A stretch of DNA of 10,440 bases from JAZLIL01 sp045617405 (GTDB lineage Bacteria > Bacillota > Clostridia > Lachnospirales > Lachnospiraceae). Shown piece by piece: positions 1 through 7,000 of the stretch. Positions within the stretch are counted from its first letter, which is position 1. Every line of letters begins with the position of its first letter. The notes under the pieces were generated by a model. The model made no database searches. It was not told the origin of the DNA and worked only from the letters and a program-made list of their open reading frames with translations. The translations under genes and the position numbers were made by a program. The DNA lies in the NCBI GenBank assembly GCA_045617405.1, contig JAZLIL010000177.1, positions 1 through 10,440 of the forward strand, read 5' to 3'.

Positions 1-488
1 CGTCTGTGCGCAATCGCATCAAACCGCGAGAGTGCGTGAACGCTCACGGACACGAATTCCGTAAAGGCTGCCACCTGGCGGTCAATGTCCTTGGGAAGTC
101 TTACGAGAAGATCCCTGTCCATTGCAACCTGCTCCTGCATAAAGCCATCAAAACCGCTTGCCCGGAACCGGCTCGAACGAAGATAATTGTCGGCTATGAC
201 CTCATCGTGTTCGTTCGGCGTATTAGGAACCATGACTACAAGTTCACCGGAAACAAACTCTCCCTTCGGATCTAAGACAACCTCACCGATACCTTCATGA
301 ATAAGCGCCATGGGAAGCTTCTTTGCAAGCACCTCCGCGGGTCTTGTTCCCTGATAGTAGCGCTGGTCGGCATGACAGATCGAAAGATGTGTCGGTCGAA
401 CCACAACCTCATCCAAAAAAAGATCTATGTCATTAAATGCCACCTCGAAACGTCTTGGCGCAACGAGCCTGTAAACTGTGTTGATCAT
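1..488 (-). CDS. tarJ: Ribulose-5-phosphate reductase TarJ (ribitol-5-phosphate dehydrogenase), N-terminal part
   Basis: Translating the minus strand from the ATG at 488 gives 162 open codons that run off the left edge. The protein begins MINTVYRLVAPRRFEV and matches my memory of S. aureus TarJ (about 341 aa) closely, including a RPTHLSICHADQRYY block at about 31-45, KLPMALIHEGIGEV at about 57-70, and MVPNTPNEHDEVIA further on. TarJ is a zinc-dependent medium-chain dehydrogenase that reduces D-ribulose 5-phosphate to D-ribitol 5-phosphate with NADPH in the cytoplasm. Cys38 and His64/Glu65 sit where the catalytic zinc ligands of this family lie. The NADPH-binding half is outside the window. 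The start overlaps the tarI stop in an ATGA, and an AGGGAGAGGA ribosome binding site lies just upstream, so it is translationally coupled to tarI, its known metabolic partner. It would supply the substrate of TarI. Confidence 0.9.
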   Translation of the reverse strand, partial: MINTVYRLVAPRRFEVAFNDIDLFLDEVVVRPTHLSICHADQRYYQGTRPAEVLAKKLPMALIHEGIGEVVLDPKGEFVSGELVVMVPNTPNEHDEVIADNYLRSSRFRASGFDGFMQEQVAMDRDLLVRLPKDIDRQVAAFTEFVSVSVHALSRFDAIAHR

Positions 489-1198
489 TGCTCTTCCTCT
501 CCCTTAATCAGGACTTCGGCAACTCTTAAATCGTAAGGATAAGTAATCTTAATGTTAAATACTTCGCCCTCCACAAGGTGTACAGGTCTCCCCTTGATAA
601 CGAAAATCTTAGCCGCATCGGTAAGAATCTCCTTCTCCGAAGCACCAAGCGACTCGTAGAGTGACTTGAGTTCCTTTGCATTGAAGGACTGGGGCGTCTG
701 TCCCTGATACATGTTCTTCCTGTTGGGTATTGAGGAAATAACCTGACCGTCAGTGCTTTCTACAATTGTATCACTGGCTGAAACCACAGTATCACACGCT
801 CCAATCTCGTTAGCATACCTGATATTCTCCTCAATAATTCTGTGAGTTACGAAAGGACGTACCGAATCGTGCGTCACGATTACCGTGTCGTCTGCAAGAC
901 CGTAATTCTCCTCAATGTAACGGATTGAATTCATGATGGTCTCATTTCTTGTTGAACCGCCTTCTATTATAACAATTCTGTCAGTGTTTCCGAGGTACTT
1001 TGCAACAAGGTCATTTGTGTGACCTATCCACGCTCTGGGAGTCAGTACGATAATCTTCTCAAACTTTGAATTAACAAAAAACTTTTCAAGCGTGTGCACT
1101 ATGATGGGCTTTCCGCCAACATTCAAAAACTGCTTCGGTTTCTCGACGTTCCCCATTCTGCTGCCTACACCGCCGGCAAGGATTACTGCAAAATTCAT
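485..1198 (-). CDS. tarI: Ribitol-5-phosphate cytidylyltransferase TarI
   Basis: This 237-aa protein couples ribitol 5-phosphate with CTP to give CDP-ribitol, the donor for poly(ribitol phosphate) teichoic acid. It has the IspD/TarI nucleotidyltransferase fold: the CTP-binding loop LAGGVGSRMG at 7-16, KPKQFL at 20-25, GSTRNETI at 81-88, HDSVRPF at 110-116, QTPQSF at 167-172 and NIKITYPYDL at 215-224. I choose TarI over the isoprenoid enzyme IspD because the length, the GNVEKPKQFL and MYQGQTPQSF contexts and THRIIEENI match S. aureus TarI as I remember it, and because tarJ follows directly. The ATG at 1198 has an AGGAGG site seven bases upstream. It begins 22 bp after the polyol-phosphate transferase gene and overlaps tarJ by 4 bp. 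Confidence 0.93.
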   Translation of the reverse strand: MNFAVILAGGVGSRMGNVEKPKQFLNVGGKPIIVHTLEKFFVNSKFEKIIVLTPRAWIGHTNDLVAKYLGNTDRIVIIEGGSTRNETIMNSIRYIEENYGLADDTVIVTHDSVRPFVTHRIIEENIRYANEIGACDTVVSASDTIVESTDGQVISSIPNRKNMYQGQTPQSFNAKELKSLYESLGASEKEILTDAAKIFVIKGRPVHLVEGEVFNIKITYPYDLRVAEVLIKGEEEQ

Positions 1199-1220
1199 TC
1201 TTCCGCCTCCTAATCATCCG

Positions 1221-3002
1221 TCACTTCTTACCAAGTGCCTCATAAATCAGATCCGCAGCTCTCTTGGACGACTGTCCGTCAAGATGATCAAAAAACCTTG
1301 TCCTGAACGCTGCAATCTTTTCCTTTTCAAAATCCTCTGCCTTAATTGCCGCAATCGCCTTATCAAAGGTGCCGACAATCTTTCCCGGAACAAACTCCTC
1401 ATATTCGTAGTAGAAACCGCGCGTTGAGATGTAACGCTGCAGATCATATGCGAAAAACAGCATCGGTATCTCAAGAAGAGCCGCCTCAAAAATAACCGAG
1501 GAATAATCTGTTATAAGAAGATCTGTCACAAAGAGCAGATCATTGATCTCGGAATCGTCCGAAAGATCGATAATATCATCCTTAAGTTCATCAGGTATCA
1601 CACTTCTGTCCGAAACAAAAGGATGATGCTTGACTATGATTGCGTACTCACCGCCAAGCTCTTTGTATGCACGTGCAAGATCAAACTTTTCAACCGGGTA
1701 GAAGCCTGTCAGTTTGCCGTTGCCGCGGAAAGTCGGAGCAAAGAGGAGTATTTTTCTCCCCTCAAGCTTAGGGTACTTTTCGTAAAATGCTTTTCTTGTC
1801 TTTTGTGCATAATCGTCATCAAAGAAAATGTCCGTTCTCGGAATTCCGAGTGCAACAGGCTTTTCAAGCGAAATTCCAAAGCCTTCGGCGTAGAACTTCG
1901 CAATCTCCTGCGAGCTTACAAGACAATAGTCATAATTTCTGTGATTCGGGCTTGACTGCCGCTGACCGCCAGGCTTTCCGAGTCTTGAGTAGCCAAACGT
2001 CTTAAACGCACCGCACGCATGCCACATCTGAATCATCGTTGTACCCTTGCGGCGGGGCATCCTGTAGAGCTGATCGACATAATCGTCTACAAGCACAACC
2101 TTCGCACTCGCATAGTGGAAACCGTAGCGGAAGGCATTTGATACGCTCATATCCCGAAAAGGCGAATCATCGAGGATAAATACCCTGTGAAGACTCTCAT
2201 CCTTTTTGAGGTACTCATCAACAAACTCGAAATTGCCCGAAAGATCGCACCGCCTGTTCGAAAGGTAAAGTACCTTCTTCAGGTCAACCCCGCAAAGCGT
2301 TCCGAGAAAATAGGCAAAGCGCATTACACGCTCCTTGCCATTCCGGAATCCTATACCGCGGCGCAGGAAATTTGATTCCCTGATCCTCACATGATTCAGG
2401 ATGTACTTGATTCCCGTAAATTCATTTCTCTGGTAATTGTCAACAAGATGAAAAAGAGAAAGAAAGCCCTCGATGATATAAAGAACCATCATCGGAATTG
2501 ATACAATCGCAAGTATGAATGTCCATAATGCATCAGTAATCTTTCCGACAGGACTCAGCCACTCAGTGCGGACATCTTCGGCCTTCTTCGGCTTTTTTGC
2601 GTCAAGACTGCAAACAGTCATCTCTTTATTGAAATGACATTTATATTCTTCAAATGTAGTACGAAGATCGCTTCCCAGTGCAAAAGCCATGTCGGAAATG
2701 ACTTTTGTTCCAAAGGCAAACTCAAATCTGAATTCTATGTGATTGTTGACGGGCATATTGTAGAACAGATAGTCCATCATAAAATCGTATTTTGCAAAAA
2801 CATTGAAGCCCTCAAGATCCCTGTCCGGATAATACGCCTGAATGAGAAGAGGAAGCCTCCTTGTCTCCGTTCCGTTAGAGAAAATAATGGCCAGCTTGGG
2901 CTCCTTTACAACCGGAGTGTACGGTCCTTTGACTCTGACTCCGATTCCAAGCATGTTTTCTTCTATTGTCAGCTCAAGAAGCTTTAGTGAAAAATCCTTC
3001 AA
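1221..3002 (-). CDS. CDP-glycerol/CDP-ribitol polyol-phosphate transferase (TagF/TarL family)
   Basis: The C-terminal half is a CDP-glycerol:glycerophosphotransferase family domain (Pfam Glyphos_transf): WHACGAFK at 327-334, FAPTFRG near 422-428, VKHHP at 457-461 and TDYSS at 498-502, numbered from the TTG start. Such enzymes move glycerol- or ribitol-phosphate from a CDP donor onto a growing teichoic acid chain at the inner membrane face. With tarI and tarJ directly downstream, CDP-ribitol is the likely donor; whether it primes or polymerises cannot be read from sequence. The N-terminal 150 residues are a beta-rich region I do not recognise, followed by one hydrophobic helix (about 159-187) that probably anchors it. 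The start is TTG at 3002, six bases after a GGAGG; a GTG at 3020 would add six residues but has no ribosome binding site. This gives 593 aa, 21 bp after the preceding gene. Confidence 0.88.
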   Translation of the reverse strand: MKDFSLKLLELTIEENMLGIGVRVKGPYTPVVKEPKLAIIFSNGTETRRLPLLIQAYYPDRDLEGFNVFAKYDFMMDYLFYNMPVNNHIEFRFEFAFGTKVISDMAFALGSDLRTTFEEYKCHFNKEMTVCSLDAKKPKKAEDVRTEWLSPVGKITDALWTFILAIVSIPMMVLYIIEGFLSLFHLVDNYQRNEFTGIKYILNHVRIRESNFLRRGIGFRNGKERVMRFAYFLGTLCGVDLKKVLYLSNRRCDLSGNFEFVDEYLKKDESLHRVFILDDSPFRDMSVSNAFRYGFHYASAKVVLVDDYVDQLYRMPRRKGTTMIQMWHACGAFKTFGYSRLGKPGGQRQSSPNHRNYDYCLVSSQEIAKFYAEGFGISLEKPVALGIPRTDIFFDDDYAQKTRKAFYEKYPKLEGRKILLFAPTFRGNGKLTGFYPVEKFDLARAYKELGGEYAIIVKHHPFVSDRSVIPDELKDDIIDLSDDSEINDLLFVTDLLITDYSSVIFEAALLEIPMLFFAYDLQRYISTRGFYYEYEEFVPGKIVGTFDKAIAAIKAEDFEKEKIAAFRTRFFDHLDGQSSKRAADLIYEALGKK

Positions 3003-3008
3003 AGCAGT

Positions 3009-3013
3009 CCTCC
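3009..3013 (-). promoter_or_regulatory. GGAGG ribosome binding site that decides the transferase start
   Basis: The minus strand reads GGAGG, then ACTGCT, then TTG at 3002. The motif lies downstream of the longer GTG start at 3020, so that start would have to be used without any Shine-Dalgarno sequence and only four bases after the upstream stop codon. The spacing of six bases strongly favours the TTG codon. Confidence 0.7.
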
Positions 3014-3023
3014 AAAACACATT

Positions 3024-4202
3024 TTATTTCTTTTTTCTTCCAAGCTTGTTTAAACCGAGCTTCCTTGCCGCTTTCTGAGGGAAGCTTACTTCAAGCTCAT
3101 GAATACGCTTTTCAAGGGCAGCTATCTTTGCCTTATGTGCTTTGTCCCTTTTTTCAAGCTCGGCCTTCAGCTCAAGGTTCTTTTCAAAATTATACTTTTC
3201 AATGAAGCCGAAGAAATTTATGACATCCTCGTACATATAGGGATTTTGGGGTGTCCATTTAACGCCACCCGCCTGCGGCTTAAAAAGAGCGCCGTCTTCC
3301 CTTCCGAAAAACTCCCTCGCGAGCTTATCATTTCCCTCTTTGAACCGCTCCATGAATTTTGCGGCCTCTTCATCAGAAAAAATCACCGCGTTATTCTTCT
3401 TATCGGCGTGATCGGCGCAGAAACGGGCTGCCTTCCTTACCAAATCCCGGTACTCATCGGTAAACTCTGTGCTGAGATTCAGCACTCGAAGGATTTCAAA
3501 GGAATTCCCGAGAAGTGAAACATTCGGTTCCTCCTTTTCAACAACAAAATCTGAGATATCGTCTATTCCGACTGACTTAAAAAAATCCGACTGAATTGTC
3601 CCATTGGCAAAGGAAGACCTGTCAAAAAGCCTGACATCAAGGTTCTCACGTCCGAGAACCTCAGCAATTGAGGTGGCACCCTCGTAGTAGTTAAATACCG
3701 GCTTAAGGGCTTCATATGTCTCTTCAACGGTTTTCTCCGAGTAACTTCCGGTGTTCTCCTTGATTTGCTGTTTCCACCATGATGTTACAAAATCGTTCTG
3801 ACTCCTAAAGTAGACGATGGCCTTGAGTGAGATTCCCGCAGCCTCGCACCTTTCCCGAAGACGCTTAAGCACATTTACATTCTTCTTTGTAAAATGTGTC
3901 CAGAGGTTTTCATCCGAGAGAATGACATTGTCAAAGGACTCAAACTTTGAAAATACTGTATCAAGACTTTCCGAAAAAATCTGCTCTTCCTTTTCGGTAT
4001 CATGTTTCTTCGTCCCCTCGATGTAATTTGATCCGACGAGAAAATGACCGTTTCTTCTTATTGATACGTTTTCATACTCGTAGGGCAGATGCGGGTAGCA
4101 ATACCCTCTCCTGGCAAGTGCCTCCTCATTCGTGTAGCACATCACCTGGATTGCCGTTGACCCTGTCTTTGGTGTTCCTATATGTAAGTAGAGTGTTTTC
4201 AT
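3024..4202 (-). CDS. P-loop sulfotransferase-like protein, second of a tandem pair
   Basis: This 392-aa protein opens with HIGTPKTGSTAIQ at 7-19, the 5'-phosphosulfate-binding loop form of PAPS-dependent sulfotransferases. A second element, YFRSQNDFVTSWW at 131-143, fits the strand-helix that binds the 3'-phosphate (Arg133 and Ser141 at the expected spacing). LSDENLW at 95-101 is shared with its neighbour. Residues about 340-373 are charged and heptad-like, a probable short coiled coil, followed by a basic tail ending KLGLNKLGRKKK. There is no signal peptide or membrane helix, so it should act in the cytoplasm, possibly membrane-near through the tail. The start has a GAGGTGA site. The function is inferred: the family would transfer sulfate from PAPS to a hydroxyl or amine, here perhaps on a teichoic-acid-linked glycan. 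A different P-loop transferase role is possible. Confidence 0.72.
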   Translation of the reverse strand: MKTLYLHIGTPKTGSTAIQVMCYTNEEALARRGYCYPHLPYEYENVSIRRNGHFLVGSNYIEGTKKHDTEKEEQIFSESLDTVFSKFESFDNVILSDENLWTHFTKKNVNVLKRLRERCEAAGISLKAIVYFRSQNDFVTSWWKQQIKENTGSYSEKTVEETYEALKPVFNYYEGATSIAEVLGRENLDVRLFDRSSFANGTIQSDFFKSVGIDDISDFVVEKEEPNVSLLGNSFEILRVLNLSTEFTDEYRDLVRKAARFCADHADKKNNAVIFSDEEAAKFMERFKEGNDKLAREFFGREDGALFKPQAGGVKWTPQNPYMYEDVINFFGFIEKYNFEKNLELKAELEKRDKAHKAKIAALEKRIHELEVSFPQKAARKLGLNKLGRKKK

Positions 4203-4247
4203 CTCAAATCACCTCACTGCCGTAATACTCATTGCCCGCGGCTCATT

Positions 4248-5435
4248 TTACCGTCCTGACTGCCTGTTTTTCTTTCGTCCTATCCTGTCAAGCCCCAACT
4301 TTTTTGAAGCACGCGTAGGGAAACTTTCTTCAAGAGCTTTGATTCGCATATCGAGATCTTCGATTTTTTCATTAAACTCCCTATTGTTTTCCCTGATTGC
4401 TTCTTTAAGCGCAATATTCTTCTCGAAGCCGCTTCTTTGGATGGAAGAAAAGAAATTCACCATATCGGCATAAAGATACGGATTGTCGCAGGTCCACCTG
4501 TCGCCGCCTTTTCTCGGTCTGAAGAGCGCTCCCTGCTCTGTTCCGAAATACTCCTCGGCAAGCTTCGCATTGTCCTCGGCAAAACGCTCCATAAACACTT
4601 TTGCTTCATCATCTGAAATAAAAGCGGGTCTGTAGGAAGGTTCTGCACTATTGGAGGCAAATCGTGCCGCCTTTTTGACTGTCTGTCGAAACCCGGGTGT
4701 GAACTCAGCACTGTTCACAAGAGCTCTCACAATCTCCACAACGTTACCGGAAAGCGACGTGTTCGGTTCCTCATGATTCACCTTCAAATCAGAGATGTCG
4801 TCAACACCGAGAATACCGAAAAAGTCACCCTGCACCGTTCCGTTTGCAAAATCCGACCTGTCAAAGCGCTTTACGACAAGATTCTCTTTTCCGACAACGT
4901 TTGCAAGCTCACATACATTTCTGTAATACTGAAAAGAGGTTTTCATTCCTTCATAAGTCTCTTCAACCGAACTCTTTGAAAAAGACCTGTCAATCTCCTT
5001 TATCTGCTGCTTGCACCATGATTCAAGAAGATCGTCCTGCCTTCTTAAGTAGACAATAACCTTTAAGCAGACACCCTTTTCATCGCACCTTTGCTTCAGA
5101 TACAAAAGAGGTCCGGTGCCTCTCCTGGCAAAAGCCGTCCAGAGATTTTCATCTGAGAGAACAACACTTTCAAAGCTTTCGAAATAATCAAGAACCTTCG
5201 CTACTCCTTCTTCCCTTATCTGATTCTCAAGAGACTTCTTTCTCTTTCCGTTGCTAAAAACCTGACCCACAAGAAAATGCCCGTTCCGTCTGCGCTGAAC
5301 CCGGGGATACTCATACGAAAAATGCGGATAACAAATTCCCCTTTTTGAAAGGGCATCCGCATTATCCCAGCAAATCTGCTGAATTGCCGTTGTACCGGTC
5401 TTTGGTGTTCCGATATGCAAATAGAGTGTTTTCAT
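4248..5435 (-). CDS. P-loop sulfotransferase-like protein, first gene of the operon
   Basis: A 395-aa paralog of the next gene, colinear over its whole length. It has HIGTPKTGTTAIQ at 7-19 (PAPS 5'-phosphosulfate loop), YLRRQDDLLESW at 129-140 (3'-phosphate element with Arg131 and Ser139), the shared LSDENLW at 94-100, WTCDNPYLYADMVNFF near 314-329, a charged probable coiled coil at 340-370, and the same SFPxxAxKKLGL tail rich in Lys and Arg. I place the start at the ATG at 5435 because AAAGG lies seven bases upstream and it aligns exactly with the paralog's start. A TTG at 5480 would add 15 residues but falls within about three bases of the predicted transcription start. It leads the operon, with a promoter immediately upstream. 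The sulfotransferase role is inferred from motifs only; the acceptor is unknown. Confidence 0.72.
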   Translation of the reverse strand: MKTLYLHIGTPKTGTTAIQQICWDNADALSKRGICYPHFSYEYPRVQRRRNGHFLVGQVFSNGKRKKSLENQIREEGVAKVLDYFESFESVVLSDENLWTAFARRGTGPLLYLKQRCDEKGVCLKVIVYLRRQDDLLESWCKQQIKEIDRSFSKSSVEETYEGMKTSFQYYRNVCELANVVGKENLVVKRFDRSDFANGTVQGDFFGILGVDDISDLKVNHEEPNTSLSGNVVEIVRALVNSAEFTPGFRQTVKKAARFASNSAEPSYRPAFISDDEAKVFMERFAEDNAKLAEEYFGTEQGALFRPRKGGDRWTCDNPYLYADMVNFFSSIQRSGFEKNIALKEAIRENNREFNEKIEDLDMRIKALEESFPTRASKKLGLDRIGRKKNRQSGR

Positions 5436-5451
5436 ATGACTACCTTTCAAA

Positions 5452-5484
5452 ATGATTGCATCCTGCCATCCGTTTTTCAATCAT
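5452..5484 (-). repeat. 7-bp inverted repeat in the operon leader
   Basis: ATGATTG at 5452-5458 and CAATCAT at 5478-5484 form a perfect inverted repeat with a 19-base spacer. It begins at the predicted transcription start and ends just before the ribosome binding site, so it could be an operator or a weak leader hairpin. Arms this short can also arise by chance. Confidence 0.3.
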
Positions 5485-5489
5485 GCATC

Positions 5490-5518
5490 ATTCTAGTAAA
5501 ATCCGCTCCCTGTGTCAA
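5490..5518 (-). promoter_or_regulatory. Sigma-A promoter of the sulfotransferase-teichoic acid operon
   Basis: On the minus strand a perfect TTGACA (5513-5518) is separated by 17 bases from TAGAAT (5490-5495, five of six matches). Transcription should start near 5483, giving a leader of about 48 nt before the ATG at 5435. No terminator is visible between this promoter and tarJ, so one transcript can cover all five genes. Confidence 0.8.
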
Positions 5519-5614
5519 GTTTCCGGTTCGCGGCAAATGAAGAACACCGGACCCGGTTTTGCATTACGCTGCCTGCTTTTCCCGTGTAAAGAACGAGTGG
5601 CAGCCGGCTCTTTC

Positions 5615-6031
5615 TCATTCACCGCTGCATTCACTGCACACACCATAGAAGACAGTCCTCTGGGGATCTATCCTGAATCCGTGATGTTCTCTGATGTGAG
5701 ACTCCGTGCTCCCGATTTCGTCACAGTGAAGGTGCAGAAGCTTTCCGCAGCTTATACACTTGCAGTGGTAGCAGCGGTGCTCGTGACAATTCTCCTCGCG
5801 GTCAATGTATTCAAAGCACGCAGGTGAATTCGGATCGAGTACATATTTGTTGACAATGCCCTCATCCACCATCTTCTCAAGCTGCCTGTAGACAGTTGTA
5901 GTCCCTATATTCTTTCCTGCTTTGCAAAAATGCAGGCACACATCGTTTACCGTTACATGTTCTCCGGGAACTGTCTTCATATACTCGAGCAGTTCTTCCC
6001 TTTGTTTTGTTCTATACTGAGTCTTTTCCAT
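5615..6031 (-). CDS. Fur-family metal-dependent transcriptional repressor (Fur/Zur/PerR type)
   Basis: A 138-aa protein of normal Fur-family length. Residues 1-65 form the winged helix with the recognition-helix signature GTTTVYRQLEKM at 43-54. The C-terminal half is the metal-binding and dimerisation domain: the structural zinc pairs are Cys92/Cys95 (CISCG) and Cys132/Cys135 (CSEC), with many extra His and Cys residues between 82 and 117 including HEH at 83-85 and HH at 116-117. Family members bind operator DNA when loaded with Fe, Zn or Mn and repress uptake or peroxide-stress genes. The cysteine-rich CYHCKC stretch and LHLHC make Zur slightly more likely than Fur or PerR, but the metal cannot be assigned from sequence. 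The ATG at 6031 follows AGGAAAAGG. It lies 64 bp after the macrodomain gene. I see no convincing Fur box in the window. Confidence 0.88.
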   Translation of the reverse strand: MEKTQYRTKQREELLEYMKTVPGEHVTVNDVCLHFCKAGKNIGTTTVYRQLEKMVDEGIVNKYVLDPNSPACFEYIDREENCHEHRCYHCKCISCGKLLHLHCDEIGSTESHIREHHGFRIDPQRTVFYGVCSECSGE

Positions 6032-6053
6032 TTCCTTTTCCTGACTGCCGATC

Positions 6054-6074
6054 CGGGAAGAGCCGGACTTCCCG
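6054..6074. repeat. Intergenic 7-bp hairpin between macrodomain and Fur genes
   Basis: CGGGAAG (6054-6060) and CTTCCCG (6068-6074) are a perfect inverted repeat with a 7-base loop. On the minus strand, in the direction of the two flanking genes, it is not followed by a T tract, so it is not a standard terminator for the macrodomain gene. It could be a weak hairpin or an operator just upstream of the fur start. Confidence 0.4.
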
Positions 6075-6095
6075 TACTTTTGCTTTTCATGAAGC

Positions 6096-6608
6096 TCAGG
6101 CTGTTTCGTTTCCGCTAAGAAGTCTGTCGTAGATTTCCTTCATTTCTGCGTCAAAACAGCAGAATGTAATCTCCGTACGAAAATCCCTGTTAATTGAAAG
6201 CCAGCCCTTTACTGCCCCGATTGCGACCGCAGCTGCTTCCTCGGCCGGATACCCGTAGGCACCCGTGGAGATTGCAGGGAAAGCAATCGTGTGAAGGTCG
6301 TTTAGTCTTGCGAGCGAAAGACTGCTGTAGTAACAGCTTGCAAGGTCCTTCGCATCCTGCTCACGCCCTTTATACATCGGACCGACTGTGTGAATAATGA
6401 ACTCACTTCGAAGATTGAATCCTTTTGTCAGCTTTGCTTCTCCGACCTTGCAGCCGTTCAGCCTCCTGCACGCTTCGTCAAGCTTCGGCCCGGCTGCTTT
6501 GTGGATGGCTCCGTCCACTCCGCCGCCACCCGCAAGAAGAGTGTTCGCTGCGTTAACGATACAGTCACATTCAAGCTTTGTAATGTCGCCAAGATAAGTT
6601 TTTATCAT
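6096..6608 (-). CDS. Stand-alone macrodomain protein (O-acetyl-ADP-ribose deacetylase / ADP-ribosyl hydrolase type)
   Basis: A 170-aa single macrodomain, the usual length for the YmdB/MacroD type. ADP-ribose-binding motifs are in order: GDIT at 7-10, IVNAAN at 17-22, GGGGVDGAIH at 27-36, and the phosphate loop AISTGAYGYP at 112-121. Family members hydrolyse O-acetyl-ADP-ribose or remove ADP-ribose from proteins in the cytoplasm; the exact substrate here is not known. I chose the ATG at 6608 because the domain starts at once (MIKTYLGDIT) and AGGGCGG lies upstream. Starts at 6647 and 6689 are in frame and would add 13 or 27 residues without homologous sequence. It is 64 bp upstream of the fur gene and probably cotranscribed. 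No ADP-ribosyltransferase partner is seen nearby. Confidence 0.9.
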   Translation of the reverse strand: MIKTYLGDITKLECDCIVNAANTLLAGGGGVDGAIHKAAGPKLDEACRRLNGCKVGEAKLTKGFNLRSEFIIHTVGPMYKGREQDAKDLASCYYSSLSLARLNDLHTIAFPAISTGAYGYPAEEAAAVAIGAVKGWLSINRDFRTEITFCCFDAEMKEIYDRLLSGNETA

Positions 6609-6713
6609 ACTTCCGCCCTGATAATCCGGTTTCCGCGATAAGCGCATCCGGTCATCTTTTCCTTTCTTTGGAAAATTTATTAATTGCAATAAGTAACACT
6701 CCCGATACTCTCT

Positions 6714-7000
6714 ATGCTTTCACCTGTTTTCCCGCGGATGTTTTTCAGACTGTTATCTGTTTTTCCCGGGATGTTTTTCGGGATTTCATCTGTTTTTCTC
6801 CGGATGCTTTCAGACTGTTATCTGCTTTTCCCGGGATGTTTTTCGGGGTTACATCTGTTTTTCTCCGGATGCTTTAAGACTGTTATCTGTTTTTCCCGGG
6901 ATGTTTTCGGGATTTCATCTGTTTTTCTCCGGATGCTTTCAGACTGTTATCTGTTTTTCCCGGGATGTTTTTCGGGGTTTCATCTGCTTTTCGCTAGATG
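6714..7000. repeat. Alternating tandem repeat array, about nine 32-33 bp units (65-bp higher-order period)
   Basis: The 385 bases between the GH5 stop and the macrodomain start are mostly this array. Read on the minus strand each unit begins CATCC and contains GAAAAACAGAT. Two types alternate: A has CCCGGG and TAACAGTCTG, B has CCGGAG and a TGAAATCCCG-like end. Unit ends (plus strand) are at 6740, 6773, 6806, 6838, 6871, 6903, 6935, 6967 and 7000; the outermost units are degenerate. Inner copies differ by only one to three bases. The mix of 32- and 33-base units breaks any reading frame, so the repetitive open frames on the plus strand here are not genes. There are no unique spacers, so it is not CRISPR. 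Each 65-bp period could form small hairpins in RNA (TCCCG with CGGGA, CAGA with TCTG). Confidence 0.92.

Noticed and set aside
485..1198. IspD (isoprenoid MEP pathway) as the identity of the cytidylyltransferase
   Set aside because: TarI-specific sequence blocks, the length and the overlapping tarJ make the teichoic acid enzyme the better call.
5436..5480. Longer N-terminus (TTG start at 5480) of the first sulfotransferase-like protein
   Set aside because: It starts almost at the predicted transcription start, lacks a Shine-Dalgarno site, and the ATG at 5435 aligns with the paralog and has AAAGG upstream.
5519..5614. Terminator downstream of the fur gene
   Set aside because: Only weak pairings (GCTGCC/GGCAGC with a long loop, ACCGG/CCGGT with almost no loop) and no T tract on the minus strand.
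6677..6692. TTATT-N6-AATAA as a Fur box upstream of the macrodomain gene
   Set aside because: The arms are only five bases, AT-rich and do not match the 7-1-7 Fur/Zur consensus; likely chance.
6714..7000. Array considered as a CRISPR
   Set aside because: Units are contiguous with no unique spacers and alternate between two similar types; no cas genes are present.
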